A stretch of DNA of 64,000 nucleotides from JBDHTQ01 sp039808765 (GCA_039808765.1 JBDHTQ010000006.1:62001-126000); one strand, 5' to 3'; positions 1 through 8,275 are shown, counted from the stretch's first letter. A program made the numbers and translations. Notes: generated by a model not told the origin, from the sequence alone.

Positions 1-1
1 T

Positions 2-397
2 TACGCAACACCGCTTTTTCTCTGCCTTGTCACGATTGAAGTGGCCGACGTAATGTTTGCTTTTGACAGCGTACCGGCCGTTATTGCGGTTACAAAGGAT
101 CCGCTGCTTATTTATACTGCCATGATCTTTGCGATCCTTGGGTTACGTCAACTTTACTTCGTTTTGGCTGCTTTACAGAAATATCTCGTGCATCTGGCCA
201 AAGCGGTTATCTGCCTGTTGTTCTTTATTGCCGCTAAACTGATGCTATCGGCTGCACATCACTTTAATCTGACCGATTACACCATTTCAGCCAACCACAG
301 CTTGATTGTCGTGTTGAGCATTTTGGTTCTGGGAGTATTGGCCTCTTTTATATTCCCTTCGAAAGAAGCCCCTGAGGACGATAAACCACAACAATAA
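2..397 (+). CDS. TerC-family integral membrane protein, C-terminal part
   Basis: The frame is open from the first bases, so this is the 3' part of a gene cut by the window edge; internal GTG/ATG codons at 41-56 are not the start. The peptide contains the TerC signature in which acidic residues lie in membrane helices (TIEVADVMFAFDSVPAV), followed by about four hydrophobic segments and a short charged tail. TerC-family proteins are inner-membrane proteins linked to tellurite resistance or, in better studied members, to metal (Mn) export during protein secretion. The substrate cannot be told from this fragment. The gene ends just before a clear intrinsic terminator. Confidence 0.85.
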   Translation, partial: YATPLFLCLVTIEVADVMFAFDSVPAVIAVTKDPLLIYTAMIFAILGLRQLYFVLAALQKYLVHLAKAVICLLFFIAAKLMLSAAHHFNLTDYTISANHSLIVVLSILVLGVLASFIFPSKEAPEDDKPQQ

Positions 398-415
398 AGC
401 ACAGCCCCCTCAAGC

Positions 416-449
416 AAAAACCGTCATCTTCACGATGACGGTTTTTTTG
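416..449 (+). terminator. Rho-independent terminator after the TerC gene
   Basis: Perfect 8-bp stem (ccgtcatc at 421-428 with gatgacgg at 434-441), loop ttcac, preceded by an A-run and followed by seven T. The flanking A and T runs make it potentially bidirectional, so it may also serve the convergent CobT-like gene. Confidence 0.9.
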
Positions 450-470
450 TTACTCATTCTATCCTTGATT

Positions 471-1307
471 TTAAGCTGCGAGTGCAGTGAGCGCTTTTAA
501 CCGAGGGATACACAAAGCACTTGTTAACCCAGGCAGGTCGAGCCCTCCCTCAAATGCCTGCGCCAAAGCGCAATGCGTAAGGGTTTGTGCCCCAAAACAT
601 GCCAGCACTTGTGCTGCAGCTTCGGCCCCTTCACCGTCTAACAAAACCGGCACACGTGCAAGCCGCGCTGCCAAAATTGCTCCAACCATAGCGCAAAGAT
701 CTAACCCCCCATGTGCTGCCAAAGTTTCAAGGGGTTGGTTCGTCTCAGCCAAAGCCTCACTTAAGGCCTTCAATGTTGCTGTCGCTTCTTGGCTTACGCT
801 GGCCAATGCCAATAAATCCAAACCAGGCTCAACCGCCATCATACCATACGCCATCGCATGCGCCGCCTCTGCTTCGCTAAGGGCATGCTCCGAACGAAAG
901 TCACGACACGGGTGATCGCTTTGTAAATCATAAACTTGCAAATCGACATCAAATGGAGACAGCGCCTTCACTAATGGATGGTCAGGTTGTTTTAGCGTAT
1001 CAATTATGGTGTGCTTTGCCTGCGCTTTGGCAGGCACAGGATCGCCAGAAACGCTTTGAGAGTTGTATGAAGCACAAAAAAGCGCAACACGCACACGATT
1101 AAGCGTTTTTATTTGACCGGCACTGCGCGCCAGCCAGCTCAACCAATCCAACCGTTTGGCATCAAGCGGCAAATTTGGCAACACAACCGGCGCAAGGGGT
1201 GAAAGATGGTCAATAATTTGCCGAACTTCGGCAAAGCTGACTTCTGTCGTCATGCGTACTGCTGAATTTTGTTGAGCGGCTGCCCGTGAAGATGTCGCGG
1301 TTGTCAT
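471..1307 (-). CDS. Degenerate CobT-like protein (nicotinate-nucleotide:DMB phosphoribosyltransferase fold)
   Basis: 278 residues; true CobT is about 340. The stretch GGLDLCAMVGAILAARLARV (about residues 199-218) followed by PVLLDG is the CobT core (GG.EIAAM.GA...ARVPVLVDG), and MAYGMMAVEPGLDLLALASV recalls the region before the CobT phosphate-binding loop. However the GIGNTT loop and the GTG.DD segment that should follow are absent, and the C-terminal GEGSGA motif that carries the catalytic Glu of CobT appears as PGLTSAL. I infer a shortened paralogue that is probably not a phosphoribosyltransferase. The start has an AAGGG-type ribosome site just upstream. No other cobalamin gene is visible nearby. 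Alternative: an unrelated family with a similar core. Confidence 0.6.
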   Translation of the reverse strand: MTTATSSRAAAQQNSAVRMTTEVSFAEVRQIIDHLSPLAPVVLPNLPLDAKRLDWLSWLARSAGQIKTLNRVRVALFCASYNSQSVSGDPVPAKAQAKHTIIDTLKQPDHPLVKALSPFDVDLQVYDLQSDHPCRDFRSEHALSEAEAAHAMAYGMMAVEPGLDLLALASVSQEATATLKALSEALAETNQPLETLAAHGGLDLCAMVGAILAARLARVPVLLDGEGAEAAAQVLACFGAQTLTHCALAQAFEGGLDLPGLTSALCIPRLKALTALAA

Positions 1308-1510
1308 GGTTAACCCTTTTTTACCTTGCGGTGGGGTTTAGCATGCTGAGCAACGCTGTAAAGAAATAGTTTTGTTATAAGATAAAAATATCGTCAATAA
1401 CCGCTCCTCCACAAAAATTACTTACCGTAAGCGTCATTCTTTCAAAAACACTCTACCTAAGCGTTGCTGTTTTGCATCACCAAAAGAGGAATACCCTTGT
1501 CTTTTTCGCG

Positions 1511-1624
1511 GCGCAATATATATTGCGCACTGCAGCATGAGTGTGCTGCAAGCGCCAAAAATGTCATTTTCGGCGTTTCCTCCCATATAAACTGTGGGCC
1601 GCGTTGATCGCGGCCTTTCTTTCT
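1511..1624 (+). ncRNA. Candidate structured small RNA
   Basis: The 521-base gap between the CobT-like gene and the STAS gene holds a row of hairpins: an 18-base perfect palindrome gcgcaatatatattgcgc (1511-1528), TGCAGCA/TGCTGCA with a 6-base loop (1531-1550), CGCC/GGCG around an A-rich and T-rich arm (1553-1575), a weak GTTT/AAAC hairpin whose loop is cctcccatat (1575-1592), then a strong intrinsic terminator. The loop contains CCUCCC, an anti-Shine-Dalgarno-like sequence of the kind seen in several alphaproteobacterial small RNAs. No good promoter was found and no homologue is recognised, so this is a structural inference. The rest of the gap (1308-1510, 1625-1828) shows only AT-rich sequence. 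Confidence 0.4.
1597..1624 (+). terminator. Rho-independent terminator in the CobT-like/STAS gap
   Basis: Perfect 7-bp GC stem ggccgcg (1597-1603) / cgcggcc (1609-1615), loop ttgat, then tttctttct. It has a T-tail only on the plus strand, yet no annotated plus-strand gene ends here; this is the main reason for suspecting a small RNA upstream. Confidence 0.8.
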
Positions 1625-1828
1625 GTTATATGTACATTTTTAGCGTCACGGGCAAAGCGTTATCTTTTAAAAATTATTTTTTCTACCGTTTTTTTCCTAT
1701 TTTGTTAATCTATGGATAATATAGTTATGGTGTTTTAAATAGACGGAGACGTTAGGTGTTTTAATAAGCCCTAGCAAAAATGTTTTCGTCGCGGCATAAC
1801 GCAAGGGTTATGAATTGGAGGAGTGGGT

Positions 1829-2137
1829 ATGGATTACAAGGTGCGCAAAACGGACAGCACAACAGAAGTGTTGTTAAGCGGGAGACTCACCTTCACGGAT
1901 CATGAGCAGTTCCGAAGTGTGATGGCGCTTTTTGACGAGCCAATAAAAGGCCAACGTTTCGTTTTTGATCTTTCTGGTCTCGAATTTGTCGACTCCAGCG
2001 GTCTCGGCATGTTTCTCATCGCGCGAGACACGGCTGACAGGAACGACTGTCAGTTGGTTTTGCGCGGCGCGCACAATCAAGTCCGGAGGATCCTAGAAAT
2101 TGCCAAATTCGGCACAATCTTCAACATTGAGGACTGA
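1829..2137 (+). CDS. STAS-domain anti-sigma-factor antagonist (RsbV/SpoIIAA type)
   Basis: 102 residues, a complete single STAS domain. The motif FDLSGLEFVDSSGLGMFL carries the serine of the D-S-S-G turn that is phosphorylated by the partner kinase in SpoIIAA/RsbV. ATG at 1829 is preferred over GTG at 1823 because the GGAGGAG site at 1817-1823 then lies 5 bases upstream. It is the first gene of a compact operon: the switch kinase follows after 10 bases and the phosphatase overlaps that. In such partner-switching modules the dephosphorylated antagonist captures the kinase and frees its client; the client here is unknown because no sigma factor gene is adjacent. Confidence 0.9.
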   Translation: MDYKVRKTDSTTEVLLSGRLTFTDHEQFRSVMALFDEPIKGQRFVFDLSGLEFVDSSGLGMFLIARDTADRNDCQLVLRGAHNQVRRILEIAKFGTIFNIED

Positions 2138-2147
2138 GGAGGCCAAC

Positions 2148-2876
2148 ATGGCCGTTTGTCCAACCTCACGCCTCTATGCTGAAGGGGTGGATGCTGAGGC
2201 ATTGACAAAAATAGCCCAAGCAGGCGTATTTCAGGCAACCCCTGTTGGCTCGTTTCCAACGGATCGCACTGAGAAGAACTATGCATTGGTCAGCAGCGAT
2301 CAAGCAGTGAATCTTTTTCCATTACTCGCAAAACCTTACGATGGCTTTATCGAATACATCAAGGGTGAAGATACGATTGATGAAGAAAGCATGCTTGTTA
2401 TGCATGGTGCGATGATGGGGTTCTCGCTTTCAACTGCGACAGCCTACCAGAATGATAGTGCCGCACTTGTCAGTGAAGCGCTGCTTGAACGCGGTGTTCT
2501 TTCGCCGATGCGAAAATCTGACGTCGAGCTGGCTTTGCACGAAGCAATTTCCAATGCTGTCGTTCACGGAAACCTGTCCGTTCAAAGCAACATGCAGGGT
2601 GAGCTGGCAAAATTTGCCCAATTCGCACAAGAATTACAAAATCGCATGAGTTCTCCTGATGCCCTAAAGCGCGTAGATATTGCTTGCACATGGGATCATG
2701 AATTTCTGGATGTTGTTATTATTGACAAAGGTCGTGGCTACGACATGTCGATGCTGCCCAGAGATGTCGACCCCTTTGCCCCTGCGGGCCGTGGGTTGGC
2801 GATTATCCGTTCTCTTGCGCTGTCTATGACCGTTTCGCAAGGCGGTCGAATTTCAACCCTTAGGTTTTTGACATGA
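2148..2876 (+). CDS. HATPase_c switch kinase / anti-sigma factor (RsbW-like)
   Basis: 242 residues. ATG 2148 is chosen because GAGGAGG (2136-2142) precedes it; the frame extends further upstream only over the STAS gene. The C-terminal half is a GHKL ATPase: N box LALHEAISNAVVHGNL, G1 box VVIIDKGRGYDM, and G2 box PAGRGLAIIRSL. The N-terminal ~110 residues are unassigned and unusual for plain RsbW (about 150 residues), so it may carry a client-binding region. Role inferred: it phosphorylates the upstream STAS protein and sequesters a client protein. It lacks a dimerisation/His phosphotransfer domain, so it is not a classical histidine kinase. Translationally coupled to the next gene by a 4-base overlap (ATGA). 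Confidence 0.88.
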   Translation: MAVCPTSRLYAEGVDAEALTKIAQAGVFQATPVGSFPTDRTEKNYALVSSDQAVNLFPLLAKPYDGFIEYIKGEDTIDEESMLVMHGAMMGFSLSTATAYQNDSAALVSEALLERGVLSPMRKSDVELALHEAISNAVVHGNLSVQSNMQGELAKFAQFAQELQNRMSSPDALKRVDIACTWDHEFLDVVIIDKGRGYDMSMLPRDVDPFAPAGRGLAIIRSLALSMTVSQGGRISTLRFLT

Positions 2877-4108
2877 CAGATACCGCACCAACTGCTGAAA
2901 ACATTACACCCCTCCATGGCGGTGACATGGAAATGCAGTTACGTAATAGTCGCGTTTTGATTGTTGATGACAGCAAATTCAACCGTCAAATCTTGGCACG
3001 TTTTGTTGGCTGGGCGGGCGTCCAAAATATTGAGTTTGCAATTGATGGTGTAGATGGACTTGAAAAAGTAGAAACATTCCATCCTGATCTCGTGTTGATT
3101 GATTTTGGCATGCCGCGGATGGGTGGCATTGAAATGACCCAAAAACTTCGACAAAACCCTGCCTATGCTGATCTTCCCATTCTTATTCAGACAACGCTCA
3201 ATTCTGACCAGCAACGCGTGGCCTGCTTTAAGGCTGGTGCGACAGACATCCTCTCTAAACCGGTCAATCCCGGTGAGTGCATGGCGCGCGTGCGCCTGCA
3301 TTTGGAAAAAATGCTTCTCCTTAGCGAAATGCGCAGATTTAGGGAACGCGTTGAACAAGAATTGCGCTTGGCTCAAGCCATGCAATCCTCGCTTATTCCG
3401 GATGAACGTAAAATCAAAAGCATTGTCGAGCCGCGCGGCTTCGCCATTGAATCGCTTTTTGAACCCTCCTCCGAATTGGGTGGCGATTTTTGGAATATCT
3501 TCGAGCACAGTGATACAGCCGTCGGCATTCTAAATGTTGACTTTTCTGGTCACGGCATCAATGCCGCCATCAATACATTCCGCCTTCATACCATCATCGG
3601 TCGCACCCCCACACAGGGACGTTTGCCCGGAGAATGGCTAGCCGAAATTAATGCTGGCCTAAAAGACGTTCTTCCCACGGGGCAGTTCGCAACAGCCTTT
3701 TATGGCATTTTTGACCGTGCGACGGATACATTAACCTATGCCACAGCTGGTTCGCCCAGCCCCGTTCTAGGACGCCCCGATGGCACAATAGAGCTACTTG
3801 ATGCCAGCGGTTTATTTATGGGCGTTAGCAAACGCACAACTTACCAAGATAAAGTTGTTCCGTTCCCACCGGGGTCGTTTCTCTTCACATACTCTGATGC
3901 GCTGATCGAAGAAGAAGTAGAAGGAAAAGAAGGCCTAGGAGAATCAGGCTTGAAGCGCGTGATTGAAAACATCTTGCTTGAAAAACCCGAGCAGCCGCTA
4001 AAACGTTTAACAGGTGAGTTTTTTAGCACTTATAAACACCCACCATTGGGGGATGACTTAACGTGTATCTGGATGAGCAGGCTGAAAGACCCTCAAACCT
4101 CAACTTGA
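2873..4108 (+). CDS. Response regulator with PP2C (RsbU/SpoIIE) phosphatase output
   Basis: 411 residues. N-terminal receiver domain (about 25-145) with acidic pair D32/D33, phospho-acceptor D77 (LIDFGMP) and Lys in LSKPVNPGE. A linker of about 40 residues with coiled-coil character (MRRFRERVEQELRLAQAMQ) leads to a PP2C domain with GGDFWN, VDFSGHG, a TYSDAL segment and GDDLTC, i.e. the metal-binding acids are present. It should dephosphorylate the STAS protein two genes upstream when its receiver is phosphorylated. No cognate histidine kinase lies in this window. This domain order is known for HsbR/RssB-like and RsbU-like regulators. Confidence 0.92.
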   Translation: MTDTAPTAENITPLHGGDMEMQLRNSRVLIVDDSKFNRQILARFVGWAGVQNIEFAIDGVDGLEKVETFHPDLVLIDFGMPRMGGIEMTQKLRQNPAYADLPILIQTTLNSDQQRVACFKAGATDILSKPVNPGECMARVRLHLEKMLLLSEMRRFRERVEQELRLAQAMQSSLIPDERKIKSIVEPRGFAIESLFEPSSELGGDFWNIFEHSDTAVGILNVDFSGHGINAAINTFRLHTIIGRTPTQGRLPGEWLAEINAGLKDVLPTGQFATAFYGIFDRATDTLTYATAGSPSPVLGRPDGTIELLDASGLFMGVSKRTTYQDKVVPFPPGSFLFTYSDALIEEEVEGKEGLGESGLKRVIENILLEKPEQPLKRLTGEFFSTYKHPPLGDDLTCIWMSRLKDPQTST

Positions 4109-4203
4109 TCCACTTTATTTTCGTGCATCTTACTAAAATTATATGTAATAATTTTGCGTAACAGCTAAACCACTTTGTGATCGTGTGGAGTAAGGAACAA
4201 CAA

Positions 4204-5898
4204 GTGTCGGTCCAACCCGAAAAAATTGATAACTTTTTGGCCGATGCTGTTGAATCTGCCGGTGACATTGCCTACGAATGGAATCTTAAAAACGATCAGC
4301 TTTTATGGGCTGGCAGCATGGCCGGTTTAGCGCGATTTGGTGACTTAAAAGCAATTACCTCGGGAACAGCACTTTCCGCACGATTGACGGCTGATGACCT
4401 GATGTTGCGCCAACAAGCTCTTGAAAAGCACCTGTCGACCCGCATCCCGCTTGATTGCGAATACGGGATTCGCCGTTCAGATGGGCAGTTCTCATGGGTT
4501 CATGACCGTGGCGCAGCTGTTTTTCAGGACGGTCGCCCTGTACTTTTGCGTGGTATTTTACGCCTTATTGATCAGCGTAAAAGCCGTGAAGTAAAAGTAG
4601 GCATGGGTGCTTATTTTGATCTAGTCAGCGGACAACGCAGCGCCGAAGTTCTTCAAGATCTTCTTGCAAATAAAATTTCAACCGCAATGCGCTCCCGACT
4701 GAGCGGCGCTTTCTTATATGTCGGTATTGATCATATGAATGAAGTGGTCATCACGCATGGCAAAGATGCAGCAGATCGGCTGCTATTTGATGTGGGCGAA
4801 CGCTTAAACCGCGCCTTACGCGGTGGCGACGTAATGGGGCGCATTCATGCCGATCGCTTTGGCATTGTGCTCTCTAATTGCACCGCAACGGAAATGCCCA
4901 TGGCTGCGGAACGTTTGCTGCGCGCTGTACGAGATGAAACTTTTAAAATTCTTGATCAAGACATTCATTTGAATGTGACGGTTTCAATCGGCGGCTGTAA
5001 CTTCCCCGATTATGTTCGTACCGTTCCCGATGCCATTGCGCTGACAGAAAACGCAATGCGCCGCGCCAAGGCCAACGGACGTGATTGTTTTTATGCGTTC
5101 CAGCCCGATGAAAATGACCGCCTCATTATGAAACGAGCAGACGAAGCAGGGCATCAAATTATCAATGCTGTTCGTGATCATAAAATTATTTTTGCGTATC
5201 AGGCAATCTGTAATTCATCAAGCCTAAAACCCGAGTTTTACGAAGCGCTTTTAAGGATTAAAAAACCAGATGGGCGGATTGCAGGCGCTGGTGAATTTGT
5301 GCCCGACCTGGAGCGTAGCGGCCGCATGTATGTGCTTGATCAGCACATTCTCGAAATGGCGATTGAAGAACTTAAACGCTACCCCAACATTCGGCTGGCC
5401 ATAAATATCTCGGGGCTCACAGCCTGTGAACCAGACTGGATTCGTCGCGCCGAGGCTCTGCTTCGCTATTCTCCCGATATTGCAAAACGCATGACCATCG
5501 AAATCACTGAAACAGCAATTTTACGCAATATTTCTGCATGCGCGCGCACCATTGATGCAGCCCGTGACTTGGGTTGTCTGGTCGCACTCGATGACTTTGG
5601 TGTCGCCAATATCACCTATCGTGAACTTCGCGCACTTTCTGTTCATTTGGTAAAAATCGACGCCATGCTGGTGAAAGGCGTTTATATGAACGCCGTAAAC
5701 CACGCCGCCATCCAACAGCTCATCCGTATAGCTAAAGATTATAATGTGCAGACCATCGCTGAAGGCATTGAAGATGAACGCGAACTTGTGGTACTGCAAA
5801 ACATGGGGGTCCACTACATTCAAGGGTTTCTATTGGCAAAACCCACTATTGAGCGCCCGTGGCTGCAACCCCCTAAACACGCTGAACCGCCTGTTTAG
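4204..5898 (+). CDS. PAS - degenerate GGDEF - EAL protein, probable c-di-GMP phosphodiesterase
   Basis: 564 residues from GTG 4204, which has AAGGA at 4192-4196; an in-frame GTG at 4177 lacks a ribosome site. A PAS-like sensor fills about residues 15-130. The GGDEF domain has lost its signature (RIHADRFGIVL in place of R.GGDEFA..L), so cyclase activity is unlikely. The EAL domain keeps its catalytic set: EALLR, the Asn of INISG, ITETAI, DDFG, KID, AEGIE and QGFLLAKP. It most likely hydrolyses c-di-GMP. It lies 95 bases after the partner-switching operon on the same strand, which suggests but does not prove functional linkage. Confidence 0.9.
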   Translation: MSVQPEKIDNFLADAVESAGDIAYEWNLKNDQLLWAGSMAGLARFGDLKAITSGTALSARLTADDLMLRQQALEKHLSTRIPLDCEYGIRRSDGQFSWVHDRGAAVFQDGRPVLLRGILRLIDQRKSREVKVGMGAYFDLVSGQRSAEVLQDLLANKISTAMRSRLSGAFLYVGIDHMNEVVITHGKDAADRLLFDVGERLNRALRGGDVMGRIHADRFGIVLSNCTATEMPMAAERLLRAVRDETFKILDQDIHLNVTVSIGGCNFPDYVRTVPDAIALTENAMRRAKANGRDCFYAFQPDENDRLIMKRADEAGHQIINAVRDHKIIFAYQAICNSSSLKPEFYEALLRIKKPDGRIAGAGEFVPDLERSGRMYVLDQHILEMAIEELKRYPNIRLAINISGLTACEPDWIRRAEALLRYSPDIAKRMTIEITETAILRNISACARTIDAARDLGCLVALDDFGVANITYRELRALSVHLVKIDAMLVKGVYMNAVNHAAIQQLIRIAKDYNVQTIAEGIEDERELVVLQNMGVHYIQGFLLAKPTIERPWLQPPKHAEPPV

Positions 5899-5904
5899 CG
5901 TAAA

Positions 5905-5982
5905 TTTCGAAAAATAGGATCGAAAGAAACCATCTTTGACAACGTATTTGCGTTAAAAAACAAAAGAAAGCACGTCTATCTC
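5905..5982 (+). repeat. Dispersed intergenic repeat, copy A
   Basis: The core at 5929-5957 reads ACCATCTTTGACAACGTATT then TGCGTTAAA and is shared, with few changes, by five other gaps in the window. It lies between the convergent EAL and prepilin genes. A tail cacgtctatctc (5971-5982) matches the right end of copies B and E, but without their complete hairpin. Confidence 0.8.
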
Positions 5983-6002
5983 AGGGTCCAGATTCTTCAC
6001 CC

Positions 6003-6581
6003 TTATATCCTTATTTTAAAGCGAAGGGTAAGGGTGTTGTTGGTTGCTGCACACGCAGTGTCCAGTGTCGACAGTGTAATTGGGAATGATGTGATGGTGG
6101 TTGAACCCACCTTATAGCTCTCTAACCCGATTTCTGTCGCGCGAGAAGAAAGCTTGATACCAAGCTCGATACAGCCGCGCTCGGGAACTGCTGCTTGATC
6201 AATATCGACAAAGTTAATCGGGCTGGTCAAGTTTGGAACCGCGACAGTTGTTGATCCCTTATAAGGATTATAAATCGTTGTAATTGTGCCCGACACACAG
6301 TTAGCCGGACAAGAATCCTCTGGAAAAACTTTTGCTGTACGGAGTGTTGTGGTCATCGTCGCTGAAACCACTTGTGCCGTGGGCAGGGCGCGGCTCACGT
6401 AATAGTTACGAATATTATCGACCAGACGAAGCGTTTGCTGCTCCAAAGTTGTGGCCAGAACGGCACTCTTGGTTGAGCTCGCAATCGCCCAAATCCCCCC
6501 GACAACAACAGCAATGATGCCCAAGACGATTGACATCTCAAGTAATGAAAAAGCTTTATGTGAATGTTTTTTGGCCATCAT
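6003..6581 (-). CDS. Type IV prepilin-like protein (PilS/type IVb style)
   Basis: 192 residues. Short basic leader ending in KHSHKA, then FSLLEMSIVLGIIAVVVGGI: the prepilin-peptidase motif with Glu at +5 of the mature protein followed by the hydrophobic helix. Position -1 is Ala rather than the usual Gly, which prepilin peptidases tolerate. Four cysteines (two as CPANC, two later) could form the C-terminal disulfide of pilins. ATG 6581 has GGAG at a good distance. It stands alone: no pilus assembly ATPase, secretin or prepilin peptidase is in the window. It could be a major pilin, a minor pilin or a pseudopilin. Confidence 0.85.
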   Translation of the reverse strand: MMAKKHSHKAFSLLEMSIVLGIIAVVVGGIWAIASSTKSAVLATTLEQQTLRLVDNIRNYYVSRALPTAQVVSATMTTTLRTAKVFPEDSCPANCVSGTITTIYNPYKGSTTVAVPNLTSPINFVDIDQAAVPERGCIELGIKLSSRATEIGLESYKVGSTTITSFPITLSTLDTACAATNNTLTLRFKIRI

Positions 6582-6789
6582 ACTTTATTTCTCCACTTCC
6601 TTACATTAAGCAAACATTAGGGACTATGAACAATCGAAGCGCAAGGGCTGAGTTAAAATATTTAAAATCACTAATACCGAATGCAGAATCGTTGCAAACA
6701 GGACACACTTAGCAAAAAGGTGGGGAAAAACACCCCAACATCAAAAGCTTTGCGTGACCTGAAGGCGCGTCTGGTTTATTCCCTTGTTA

Positions 6790-6813
6790 GGGCAACGCAT
6801 CGGTGCTTTGCCC
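6790..6813 (+). promoter_or_regulatory. 5'-leader hairpin upstream of the OmpA-like gene
   Basis: GGGCAA (6790-6795) pairs with TTGCCC (6808-6813), with an inner GCA/TGC stem closed by a TCGG tetraloop. It ends about 32 bases before the start codon. Stable hairpins near the 5' end prolong the life of abundant ompA mRNAs in other bacteria; that role here is inference. The remainder of the 264-base gap (6582-6845) shows no gene. Confidence 0.5.
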
Positions 6814-6845
6814 ATAAAGTTTAAGAGTTCGGGAAGAGGACAACC

Positions 6846-7886
6846 ATGACCATCCGCACGACATTGCTTGGAGCTGCAGCCGCGATTGCTATCGTGGTTC
6901 CTGCTGCTGCCTTCGCCGACGAAGGCTTTTACCTTGGTGCTAACCTTGGCGTTAACATGCCGGGCAACGCAAATTATGAAGACTCAACTGGTGAAGCCAG
7001 TGTTGATACCAACCTTGGTTTCAGCGGCGCCGTCTCTGCCGGTTATCAGTTCCAAAGCAACTGGCGTGTGCAGGCCGATTTAGCCGCTCGCATCAATTCC
7101 GTTGATGAGATCACGGGAACTGGTGCAACATCCCCGTTTGATGGTAACGTAGATGCCTACTCGTTGCTCGCTGATGCAATTTATGGCATTCCGACAGGAA
7201 CGAAATTTACACCTTACATCGGTGCCGGTCTCGGTCTTGCCGTTGTTAAGGCGCGTAATGTTCAAACCGTTTTGGGCACAAACGTAAACGACACTGATGT
7301 CGTGCTCGCGTACCAAGGGATCGCCGGTATCGAATATGATATCAGCCCAACATGGAAGGCTTCTTTAGATTACAAGTACCTCCGTACAGCTGATCCGAAG
7401 TTCGAAGCTGATAACACGTCTGAAGTGAAGACAGACTACGAAGATCATACGATTACAGTTGGTCTCCGTTACCTTTTCCCGGCAGCTCCTGCTCCGGCTG
7501 AACCACCAGCACCAGCACCGGTTGCTGAGCCCGCTCCCCCCCCTCCGCCATCCGTGCCGAACAACTACATCCTGTTCTTCGACTTCGACCGCTCTAACCT
7601 GAGCGCAGATGCTGATCGCATTTTGGCTGCAGCCGCATCTAATGCACAGCAAGCACGTGCGACAACCATTGAAGTATCAGGTCACACTGATCGTTCAGGC
7701 AGCGATCGCTACAACATGCGCCTCTCGCAACGCCGTGCTGACGTTGTGAAGAAAGCTCTGCTTGCGCGCGGTATTCCTGCTGAAGAAATCGTCGTTACAG
7801 CTGCCGGAGAAGGCAGCCCGCTGGTTCCCACAGCGGACGGTGTACGTGAAGCACAAAACCGTCGTGTTCAGATCTTGCTCAAATAG
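6846..7886 (+). CDS. OmpA-family outer membrane protein
   Basis: 346 residues. A signal peptide ends at VPAAAFA; the mature N-terminus (DEGFYLGANLG) starts an eight-stranded OmpA-like beta barrel of about 185 residues with alternating hydrophobic and aromatic strands. A Pro/Ala hinge (about residues 213-237) connects to an OmpA C-terminal peptidoglycan-binding domain with FFDFDRSNLSADA, VSGHTDRSGSDRYNMRLSQR and GEGSPLVPTADGVREAQNRR. It tethers the outer membrane to the cell wall. The start has GAAGAGGA just upstream. It is followed by a strong terminator, so it is probably monocistronic and well expressed. Confidence 0.96.
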   Translation: MTIRTTLLGAAAAIAIVVPAAAFADEGFYLGANLGVNMPGNANYEDSTGEASVDTNLGFSGAVSAGYQFQSNWRVQADLAARINSVDEITGTGATSPFDGNVDAYSLLADAIYGIPTGTKFTPYIGAGLGLAVVKARNVQTVLGTNVNDTDVVLAYQGIAGIEYDISPTWKASLDYKYLRTADPKFEADNTSEVKTDYEDHTITVGLRYLFPAAPAPAEPPAPAPVAEPAPPPPPSVPNNYILFFDFDRSNLSADADRILAAAASNAQQARATTIEVSGHTDRSGSDRYNMRLSQRRADVVKKALLARGIPAEEIVVTAAGEGSPLVPTADGVREAQNRRVQILLK

Positions 7887-7907
7887 CATACTGAATACCG
7901 AAAACTT

Positions 7908-7934
7908 AAAAGGGCACCCATGGTGCCCTTTTTT
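7908..7934 (+). terminator. Rho-independent terminator after the OmpA-like gene
   Basis: aaaagggcacc (7908-7918), loop cat, ggtgccctttttt (7922-7934): an 11-bp perfect stem with a T-run. Confidence 0.95.
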
Positions 7935-7965
7935 GTTGCTGTTTTTTAGCTTTATTGCCGAGAGA

Positions 7966-8062
7966 AACCCCCGACACAATGGAATTGCACAAACCCGGTT
8001 TGACAACGTATTTGCGTTTAAAGAATAAAACAGAGCGCATCTATCTTCGAGAGATGCGCTCT
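7966..8062 (+). repeat. Dispersed intergenic repeat, copy B, with complete distal hairpin
   Basis: Core at 7993-8021 (tttgacaacgtatttgcgtt) is nearly identical to copy A. The left arm aatggaatt matches copies D and F. The right end is a perfect 11-bp hairpin, agagcgcatct (8032-8042) with agatgcgctct (8052-8062). It is in the 389-base gap 7887-8275; beyond the terminator and this repeat I see only an AT-rich promoter region for the lipoprotein gene. Confidence 0.85.
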
Positions 8063-8275
8063 AGACTGCTTTTGCACCATATTCAGTAAAAAACACTACC
8101 TTTTTGATCTGCTAATTCAAACATGCTATCCTGAGCGCTGAAATGTTTTTTACTGTTGGAAGTAAAAGCAAATTAACCATCCTGCTAAAAAATCACTCTT
8201 GATCTCGTTTCATCTAATACCTATGATGCACCCCATACTCTAACAGAATAACCTATCAACCAAGGATCTTATAAA

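Noticed and set aside
487..915. 142-codon plus-strand frame opposite the CobT-like gene
   Set aside because: Antisense shadow of a gene with a clear family core; composition is Ala/Ser/Lys-rich without motifs or ribosome site.
1702..1725. Promoter for the STAS operon (ttgtta ... taatat/tatagt)
   Set aside because: Spacing of 9 or 12 bases between the boxes is too short for a sigma-70 promoter.
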